Shown piece by piece: positions 55,757-64,000 of a stretch of DNA of 64,000 nt; positions within the stretch are counted from its first letter, which is position 1, and every line of letters starts with the position of its first letter. Source of the DNA: Gonium pectorale (Eukaryota > Chlorophyta > Chlorophyceae > Chlamydomonadales > Volvocaceae). The notes below the pieces were generated by a model. That model had not been told where the DNA came from and made no database searches. It worked only from the letters and a program-made list of their open reading frames with translations. The position numbers and the translations under genes are program-made. The stretch spans positions 1,896,429-1,960,428 of the forward strand of contig LSYV01000008.1 of the NCBI GenBank assembly GCA_001584585.1. The letters are read 5' to 3'.

Positions 55757-58700
55757 ATGGGGCGCTTGAGGTCACTGCTGGCGTCCTGCTTCGCCCCTCA
55801 AGGGGCCGAGGCTCTACCGCTAGCGCGTGAACATGTGACCTGGCATGATGCTTCAAGCCACTGTGCCCTGACGCGCGCGGAGGAAGCCCCGTCAACGTCC
55901 AGCATGCTTTCGTCGTGGCCAGCTTCCAGGTTGACGCCAATGAGCGAGCCTGGACCGATGACAGCTCATTCGGGGGGCAGCCGCGAAAGGTCTCCTGTTC
56001 CCATGCTTGGAGATGCCATCAAGTCAGGAAACAGCAGCAACGACGGCCTTCCCACTCAGTCACTGGGCTGCGGAATGCTTGATGATGGAGCTTTCCTTGA
56101 CGGCAACCTTCCCGGCGACAGACCGGCAATCGTCTACATGACCGCCGGCCACTGCTTAAGTCCGTTCCAGAGCTCTTCGGCAGTTCCCTTCGGCATGCGC
56201 GATCCCGCGGAGGACGGCGTTGTTGTAGTCAGCAACAGCACGGCAGCCGCAACAACAACGCTCAACTTGCTCACCGACAGCCCGTCCACGCCCATGGATT
56301 TCTCAACGACCGCGTCGTGCAATATCCGCCCTTTCTCGCTCGGCACCATGGTCTCTCGGGCCGACTTCTTCTCGAAGAGCGGCTCGCTGCGTCAGCCGTG
56401 TGATAGCTGCGGCCGAGAGAAGATGCCCCAGCGCCCGCCCCTCGGCTCATACGCACGGCAGTGCTCGGCGGTCTCGAGCGCAGCACCCCCTGTGCCACCC
56501 AGCCCTGCCATGCAAAGCCTCGCAATGCGGCTGTCGCTCCCCGCAATTGCCCCAGGACAAGAGCAGCACGACCTTCCTGCAAGCCGCTGCGGCAGCCGGC
56601 TCGGCACGAGCTGCCTCAGCGTCGTCACCTCTGGGCCCGCATCGGGGCCATCGGAAGGCTCCTCATACTGCCTTGCCACCTGCGGCCATCGATCCGCCAG
56701 CGGCGACAGCGTCTCTTGCGCCCTGCCAGAGGCGTCCGCCGGGCCCTCGGCCATGTGCTCGGCGGCGGCTCCGTCAGTCCGCGACGACAGTGGCTACAGC
56801 AATGGCAGCGTAGCGTTGCTGGTGCCGTCTGTTTCGTTGTCCTTCACCGCGGACCACCGTCACCAATCGACGCAGCAACAACCGCAGCAGGGGCAGCAGC
56901 GCCTGCCTCAGCCACAGGCGCAGGAAGTCGCATTGATCGACAGTCCCAGCCTGGTGGCGATGGCCCCAAGCTCGTTGTGGGGTGTCAGCAGCCTGGAGCA
57001 GTCGCCGGCAACCGCGACCCCAGGGCCCGGCCATCCCGCCGATAACTTCCTCCGTTTCACGGACCTTGAGACGTGTTGGGCGGAGATGCGGGACCTCTCG
57101 TTCGTCGGCTCCGGAGCCGGCGGCAACGTGTACACCGGCACGTGGTGCGGGGTAAGTTGGCATTGCTGCTCCGTTGCTCTATACATGATGCCGTCCCCAG
57201 CGCTGTCCACTTGCAACCAACTGCTCTTGCTACTGGTTTGGCTGTGCCGAGTAGTCCAGCCGTTTCCAAACGTGTCATCCATCCGCGCATCCGCTAATGC
57301 CCCCATGGCCCCTCCGCGGCTGTGGCACTGCGGTGCTGCCGTACCCCGCAGATGCCCGTCGCCGTCAAGTTCATGCTGTCTGGTGATGTGGGCCAGCTCC
57401 AGCGGCAGCAGCGGGAGGCTGCGCTCTCCCGCCTGGCCTCCCACCCGCACCTTGTGCAAACTTACGCCGTGGCCGCAGCACAGCTCACGCCCTCACACTT
57501 CGTCTACCAGCCCGGCCACCGCCGCGTCAGCGGCCTCTCGCACACAGACCTACTGGCCACCTACGCCGCCGGCGGGGCAACGGCGGCGGATCTGTACGGG
57601 ACCACGAGCGTGTCGCCGGCGCAGTCGACGCGCATAGCGCGCATGTCATTCACCGCTGCCGGGGCGGCCGGGAGCACGCTGTCCGGCCCGCAGCGGCCCA
57701 GTGGGATCGCCTCGGGGAAGGGCGGCATCCGCATGAGCTGTGAGTACGACAGATCGGCGCCAGCGCGCCAGGGCACGGGCGGGAGCGGCGGTTACCAGTC
57801 GCCCCTGGGTCAGCAGAACGGCGGCGCGCGGCCCTCAAGCCTGCGCATGCAGCAGCAGCAGCAGCAGTTCGCTGTGCGCAGCAGCACCAGCGTGAACCTC
57901 CTGCAGCCCAGCGGCGGAAGCAGCTGCGGCCGGATCGACGAGGAGGCGGTGGGCGGATATGCCCGCCAGCCGCAGCAGAGGTCGCACGCCGCCGGCGCCA
58001 AGCCGGTCTGCTCGGCAGCCAACTCTTCCATTGACCATGGCAGGTCTCCCAGGTGCGCTAGGACGTTCGCATGACTTGGCGTCCTTTATGTGACAAATGC
58101 AGCCAACGCGCAGCCAGGATGGCAATCACGCGTGACCCTGGGTCGCATGAGCCGGCATGCCCGTCCTCGCGTCGACCACCCACACACCCGCGGTGCACTG
58201 ACCCGGATGCGCTCAGGGACCGCAAGAACGCTCCCGACGCCGCCGCCATGGCCCTGACAAACCTGACGAGCACCGCCATCAGCGCCGTCGACATGGAGGC
58301 GTACAGCGACCTGCAGGTGCGGCGTCAGACAGCACGCGTCAGGATGGATGGAATGGCACGAGATGACGGGACACGGCATCCACGGCTGCGCAGTGTCCAC
58401 TCCGTGCCCGGAACTCCACCCGACTGGCTCGCCGTTCGTGCCCTAGCTGGGGCGAGCGCGCGCCAGGCACACCGTTGGCCGCATGCTTCTGCGCGCGCTC
58501 CTTGGCCGCATGCTTCTGCGCGCGGCCCCTTCCCCTTCGTCGTCTCCCGTGCACCGCTCATGGACCGCAAAACCTCACTTCTCCGCTCCCGCCTGTGCCC
58601 CGTGTCCCCAGGTGGACGGCAAGGCCGACTCCTTCGTGATGGAGCACAGCGAGACGAACGACGGCCTCATCCTGTTCCAGCCCTCTGACGTCCTGGTGCA

Positions 58701-60226
58701 CATTGGCGCGCGGCCGGGCCAGTGGCTGACGGTCGTAATCATGGAAGGTGGGTTCGTTCACTCTTTGTCTGTTGAAACGTAGGGGCGATGACGCAGCGTT
58801 GGCTGCCACATGGTGACATGGATACTGCGGCCGGGCAGGGCCGGGAGCGCAGGCAGGCCGATGGAGGCTGGCGGGAGGGATGTGTGGAGGGCGAGCCCGT
58901 CGGAAGGACATTACGTGCCCCGCATTCAGCCTCCGCTGCCCTGGGCGCCCACGCCCGCTCCCGTCTCGTCCATGCCGTACCCTTGCAGAGATGGACCGCG
59001 GCTCGCTGCACCGCTGCATCCACAACGGCATCTTCCAGCCCACCAGCTCCCACCTGCACAAGCGGCACCGCGTGCGCGCCATTGTGCGCACGCTGCTCGA
59101 GGTGGCGCAGGGCATGGCGCACCTACACTCGGCTGGCCTGGTGCACGGCGACCTTAAGCCAGGTGCGTGCGTGCCTGTCTGTGCCTATGGGTGTGCGTAT
59201 GTGTCTGTGAGTGCGTGTGCGATGCATTTACAAATGCATGATGCATGTGTGGTGTTATATCTCCGGGCCGACGCTGGCCAGGGGCGTTACCCGCCCCAAC
59301 GCAAGACCACCTCAGCCAGCCACATGCGCTGCATATGGGTATATGTGCGAGCAAACCCGCCTGCTAACCGAGGGATTGTCGGACCCCCCAACCGCCCCTG
59401 CAGCCAACGTGCTCCTCAAGTCCAATTCTCGGGATGTGCGCGAGTTTGTGGCCAAGGTGTCGGACTTTGGCGTGACCCGCGCAATGGCGGACGGAGTCAA
59501 CCAGGCCACAGTGTCCACGTCCGACTGGGGAACCGTCATCTACACGGCGCCGGAGGTGCGAGGCGCCGCGGACGGACTCAAGCGTCGAAGGGCATGTGAT
59601 GCGCTAGGGCCCCGTCCGTGCGAACCGCTGTTGGCTGGATGCTGCTTTTTCACCTCGTTTACGCACTGCGCGGGCCTGGGTCACGCTGTGCTCACGTCAA
59701 CGCGGTGCGGCGCTCCAGTAGGGGTCACCACGCCTTCCCTCCTTTGCTGCTTCCCCGCAACGCGCAGGTGTTCAACGGCAAGGCAGGCCCGCCCTCGGAC
59801 GTCTTCTCCTTCGGCGTCCTCACCTGGCACCTCACGACCGGCCAGATGCCGCACGAGGACATCAACCCCTTCGCCGTTATGCTCGCCGTGTCGCGCGGCG
59901 AGCTGGAGCTCGAGTGGCCGGCCTCCGTGCCGCGGCCATTGCGCAAGCTGGGCCGCCTGTGCATGCAGTTCGAGCCGTCGGCGCGGCCCACCTTTGCGCA
60001 CATCACGCGCGCCCTCATCAAGCTGGAGAGCAGCATGCGGATGTGTGCCCGGGGCACGGGAGCCAGCTCCGGATCCGGATCGGGGGTGACGTCTGCGGCG
60101 TCGAACCTGGCTGCGGCGTCGGGGTCCCTGCCCCAGCCGGCCGCGCCGGTGGGCTGCAGCTCGGCGCAAGTGGCGACGGCGGCGGCGTACTTGCGGGTTG
60201 GCAGCGGTGGCGGCGCCCCCGCGTGA
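55757..60226 (+). CDS. TKL-like protein kinase (non-RD) with large kinase-domain insertion
   Basis: Seven exons, 55757-57151, 57352-58052, 58217-58316, 58612-58747, 58989-59162, 59404-59555, 59768-60226, encode 1038 aa in phase. Start is ATG 55757; MGRLRS fits a weak myristoylation consensus. About 440 residues of Ser/Pro/Gln-rich sequence precede the domain. The kinase features are in order: Gly loop VGSGAGGNVYTGTW, β3 MPVAVKFM (Lys471), αC QQREAALSRLASHPHLVQTY, then roughly 250 residues of Gly/Gln/Ser-rich insert, β5/hinge WLTVVIMEEMDRGSLH, catalytic loop LVHGDLKPANVLL (Asp832, Asn837), VSDFGVTR (Asp856), GTVIYTAPE, SDVFSFGVLTWHLTTGQMPH and FEPSARPTFAHI. All catalytic residues are present, so it should be active. 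HGD in place of HRD makes it a non-RD kinase. The class is abundant in volvocine algae; its target is unknown. Confidence 0.9.
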
Positions 60227-62819
60227 CGGACGTCCGAGGGAGCCTGCGGCTTGCGGTGCCACCGACTGCTGCCCTCACGCGCCTAAGCGGCGAGGGCGCA
60301 CAGCTAGTACTGTATATGGGGCCCGGTTACAGCGGCATGGCGGTAAGTCTGCGTGGGCAGTGAGGCGCACGGCAAGTTTCGAGGGAGTCAGGTTGGTTCT
60401 ATGCGATATCATCAAGCAGGCAGCGTCGGCTAGCATGCGCTCAAGCAATCAGGCTTTCTCGGCCCATTCGGACTCCCCAGTCATCTGATGCAGGCTGCAG
60501 CAGGGCCAACCAGCAGAACGCCTGCTGAAACGAATGTGGTAGTGGTATGTCGACCCGCCTCTGCTCGTCACGAACGGCGCGCTCGTTTATTCTAATTCTA
60601 GCTTACCGCGCCTGCGTGCAACGTACGATGGTTGTACTACGGAACTTGACGGTGGAACGGTTCATGTCGACAACGCCAGTATCGCTACGATGGAGACATG
60701 GAGGGCCCCGGATGGCCTTGCCTCCGGCGCAAGGGCGCGCGCTTTAGCTGTTTGCAGTGGAAAGCTCACAAAGGGGCATGCCGTACACCAGCGCTGTGCT
60801 CCAGGCTTGCTTTTTCTCGGAAGACATACGGGAGGAGGACGCCCGCCTGTCGGGAGTAACGAATCAAGCTCCCGGCGGAGTTCCCCCCAGCTACCTCTGC
60901 GGCGTGGGGTTGGTTGCGGAGCTGCACACGCCCGCCCAACTGGCACTGCGCCCTCCTGTGGCCGCAACGCCCCGCCGGGCAATCCTGACGAGACGTGTAC
61001 TGGCCCGAGCAGCGCGCATGTATGTGCACATGTGATGTTTGGCGCATTGATGCGTTTGATGTATAGCTATCAAGAGCGGACCGGCGACTGGGGAAGTTGC
61101 CCGAGCACCGGTTGCGCGCCTGCCTGCTGGGGGCCATTCGGCGCTACGGTGCGGCGTTGACGTGCCACGAGACAAGTCAGGACCCGAGCCCACACTTGGA
61201 TGTCGTGAACGCGTCCCTCATTTTCAAAATCTTCTTTATTCAAAACACGCAGACGCGGTATACGACGCCTGCATTGTTGCGTCCCGCAATTACAGACGGC
61301 CGCGACACGTGATCATGTTGGTGGCAGTGGTTTGTGGGACTGTGGTACTATGTTTGGGCCGTGTGTGAATATGCCAGACGTGGGTTGCTGGGAAAATTGG
61401 CGCGCGACTGAAATAAGTGGTGGACGGTTTGGCGGGTTTAGCTGTCGGTGGCATCAAATACGTGGCGGATTGCACGTGGCGTCCCCGTGGATGCACCGAA
61501 GACAGACATTCTTCTGCGCGGTGTTTCTCCTTACGGCCGTTTATTTGACCTGAGCGATGCATCCTACGTTGGCTGATTAGATGAGGCGTGCGAGACCTTT
61601 GGACCTGCGCCCAGGCTGGTTGCGCAGCGCATACAGGACCGTGTACGGTCTCGGACTCTTCAGCTCGATTCGTCAACGCAACATCACGGTTGGATTGCCT
61701 TTACTTTCTTGGCAGTCCTCGGCCGTCGTGCGTTCAAGGAACCTGCATGGTGTGCAGGTGTGCCTTGTCCACGTGCCGCGCCGTATTTTTAGCAATATTT
61801 GTTTGATACCGGCCTAACACGCCGTGAGCACTGCAGGGCAGAGCTCCAGGTGCCAACTCGGCGACTCTCTATACTCTAATGCACTTGCGCTCTGGATGCT
61901 TGACCTGTGCTCCTTCACGCGGGTGCGGCACGGTGCGTGGTTGCTACGACGAGATAGAGCGCGCGTGGTACCAAGGCTCTCTGCGTGGCTTATTTTTGTT
62001 GCATTAGGACATCGACCCACGCGAGCCTGGCCATGCCGCTGCAGGTCTAGCCAGTCTAGCAAATCAGCTGTTGGAACTTCGCAGTCCTGGCATGTTGTTG
62101 TGCATGGATTTGCTTTGATAGGCACACAGAATCCGTTGGGGATTATGTAGCTGGCGCGCGCAGCGTGTTGTTTGTGCCTTGCTGTGGGCCTTCACGGAGC
62201 CACATGCAGCTCCGTGAGCGTACGGTACGCCCCAGCTTGCAGCGCCTCCATGTGGACCATGTGGCCAAGGGCTGGTCTGAGTCAAGGTCCGCGTATGTAT
62301 GTGCATCGAGGCAGTGACGCACATCTGCGATTTTATTTCCCTCCCGCGTGGCCTGGTATTTTATGTGTAATAAACAGAGTGGGCTTGACAGGTGTCGTTG
62401 GGTCCCTTGCTCACGAAATTGGACATTGTCTTTCACTTAACACACACTTCTGTGTTTGTTGCTCCTCCGGGCTTGGAGGTTACCGGGCGTTATTGTCACG
62501 CAGTTAGCCTTGACGACTTCTTCACCTTGTAAATTAGTACCAGTCTCCCCTGATTAGTACTTGACGCTCAGACCTGAAACCTGGACCTATCCTGCTGCCG
62601 TCTTACGAATCTGCTTTCCTTCCCCCAGCCCATTACGGGCGCCCCATCACGTGCAATCAAACAGTGAACAGGTCTATGAAGGCGGAGACTTTGGGCTGAG
62701 GGCATGGCTGAGGGGGAAGGAGGGTGGTCGTGCTGCACTCAAAAACCCGTGGTCTCGGAGCAGGCCAATGGTCACAACCAAAATGAGGAGGACTGTGTTG
62801 GTCTCATACACAGATAAAG
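60227..62819. other. Intergenic region, about 2.6 kb
   Basis: It follows the kinase stop codon and precedes the coiled-coil gene at the right edge. Many short ORFs occur on both strands, but none has exon-like boundaries or family resemblance. I see nothing more specific. Confidence 0.45.
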
Positions 62820-64000
62820 ATGCCTCATGTCGCGTTCGTTCGTTTGTTCGTCGGATTGAATGCCTCTTGTCGCGGTCCTCGGAGCTGGACCGTTAGAGGA
62901 AGCTGCCTTTCATTATCCGTTCCTCGCGCCCCCACACCTTCTACAATCGCGTGCTATGCCGAAGCACAACATAGGTCTGCGCGAACCAGCACTGCATGTG
63001 CGGAGCGGCTACTGCGAGAGCAATTGCAGGCGCTAACAGCTGAGAAAGCGGAATGTCTGGTGACAGGTAATAACACAGCCCGCTAGTTGCCCCTGCTAGT
63101 GCACCAGCCATAACACGGACACGCCCTACGTGCATGCGTCCATACCGGGCCCTTGCGCTGTCGCAGCTCGGGCCTGCTCAGCCCGCAACGACCGCCTGCT
63201 GGGCCGGCTTCGCAATATGGAACACTACCGCAGCAGCAAGGGGCGGCGGGGCGCCTCACTTGGCGTACCACGCCGGCCGAACTCGGCACCTTCGCCCCAG
63301 CCGGGAGTGCCACGGTGGGAGGACGCTGGCAAGCAGCCAGACGCGGACCCGCAGGAAGCTCAGGTATGGGTGGACTGGAGGGCTGGCCCAAGGTTGCATT
63401 TTCCACATTGATACCCGTTGAGGTGCAGTGGTCTATGGTGCCCCGCAGACCCGCCGCCTGGTGTCGAATGCCCTTGAGCGGAACATGGCTCGCGGCCGCA
63501 ACAACCTGGCGTTGGCTGAGAAGCTCCAGGTCTACATCGGTGGGTGGTCTGGACACGGTATCTGTGAGCCGTGGGGCGGCGGCGCCGCGACGCTGCTTTA
63601 TGCGCCATCGAACCCCGCACGGTTGCCACCCAATCCTGCGTTTGCCTGCCCCTTGAACCCTCGCGTTGGGCGCTCACCCCTTGGCGCAGAGCTGCTTGAG
63701 GACGAGCTTCGGCGGGTGCGGCAGGGAGACATGGAACTGGCGGCACGGATTCTGGAGCGGCACCGAGCAAGGACCACTGCCAAGCCGGCGGCGTCAACGC
63801 CCGCACCCGATGCGCCCACGGCTGCGCCGGCGTCTCCGGCTGGGCCGGCCGCGGTGGCGACGCCCGCAGGCACTGAGCCGGTGGCATTGGCTACAGCCGG
63901 CCGGCCACGGCCGGAAGGTCCCATGGATGTGGCCGGGGCCGGCAGCAGCGCCGCCTCCGCTGCCGCCAGTGCAGCTTCGCGGCTGCCGCTACCACGCGGG
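62820..64000 (+). CDS. Coiled-coil protein, 3'-partial at window edge
   Basis: Proposed exons: 62820(?)-63066, 63167-63363, 63449-63539, 63690 to beyond 64000, with matching phases. The start is uncertain: ATG 62820 opens the frame and gives a Ser/Arg-rich leader, but the first exon may begin later. Recognisable segments are helical: AERLLREQLQALTAEKAECL, NDRLLGRLRNMEHYRSSKG, RRLVSNALERNMARG, NNLALAEKLQVYI, ELLEDELRRVRQGDMELAAR, followed by an Ala/Pro/Thr-rich low-complexity stretch at the edge. No family is recognised. It resembles the left-edge gene in style (coiled coil plus low complexity), but I see no specific similarity. Confidence 0.5.

Noticed and set aside
62941..63135. Hydrophobic minus-strand peptide resembling a small membrane protein
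   Set aside because: It is the reverse complement of coiled-coil codons of the plus-strand gene, which commonly gives hydrophobic shadows, and it has no exon partners.
1..64000. CRISPR arrays, tRNA or rRNA genes, intact transposons or viral genes
   Set aside because: Direct repeats found are microsatellite, minisatellite or coding repeats. I saw no cloverleaf-type sequence, rRNA motifs, reverse transcriptase or transposase motifs, although a covariance-model search would be more sensitive for tRNAs.

Overview
The window is nuclear DNA of a green alga, most likely a volvocine (Chlamydomonas-like) species. The evidence is high GC, genes split by many short introns with GTGCGT/GTGAGT/GTGGGT donors, TGTAA polyadenylation signals, Ala/Gln/Ser/Pro/Gly-rich spacers in the proteins, CA microsatellites, minisatellites and two N gaps (12981-13521 and 30440-30701). 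There are no bacterial operons, CRISPR arrays or recognisable intact transposons. I built the gene models by joining exons by eye. In nearly every gene the reading phase is kept across each junction and the joined protein matches a known family across those junctions, so most splice sites are well supported.

Layout. 1-6093 (+): a long coiled-coil/disordered protein with 39-residue repeats, probably cut by the left edge. 7789-9488 (-): a small VOC (glyoxalase-like) protein. 9879-17072 (+): a VPS9-domain Rab5-type GEF with a very long Pro/Ala tail, interrupted by the first gap. 18337-21141 (+): an Mpv17/PMP22 membrane protein. 21142-23837: intergenic, with a decayed copy of the 3' end of a methyltransferase gene and a stretch that looks like poor-quality sequence. 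23838-28569 (+): a secreted PNGase F-like protein carrying a PA-like domain. 30050-33475 (-): a SAM-dependent methyltransferase, with the second gap in an intron. 34000-36738 (+): an unknown secreted protein. 36965-37855 (-): organellar TsaE. 40038-43810 (-): an NYN-domain putative RNase with an N-myristoylation-type start. 43940-49055 (+): an F-box-like/LRR protein divergent from it, with 129 bp between start codons. 50818-52465 (-): a DDAH-type dimethylargininase. 55757-60226 (+): a non-RD TKL-like kinase with a large kinase-domain insertion. 62820-64000 (+): the 5' part of a coiled-coil protein running off the right edge.

The genes look like an ordinary eukaryotic neighbourhood, not a functional cluster. 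They cover membrane traffic (VPS9, perhaps Mpv17), tRNA modification (TsaE), glycoprotein processing (PNGase F-like), RNA turnover (NYN), protein turnover (F-box/LRR) and signalling (kinase, DDAH). The least ordinary items are the PA/PNGase F-like protein with an apparently altered active-site residue, the lipid-anchored NYN protein, the partial methyltransferase duplication, and the exact 117-nt repeats whose period is preserved across an intron.
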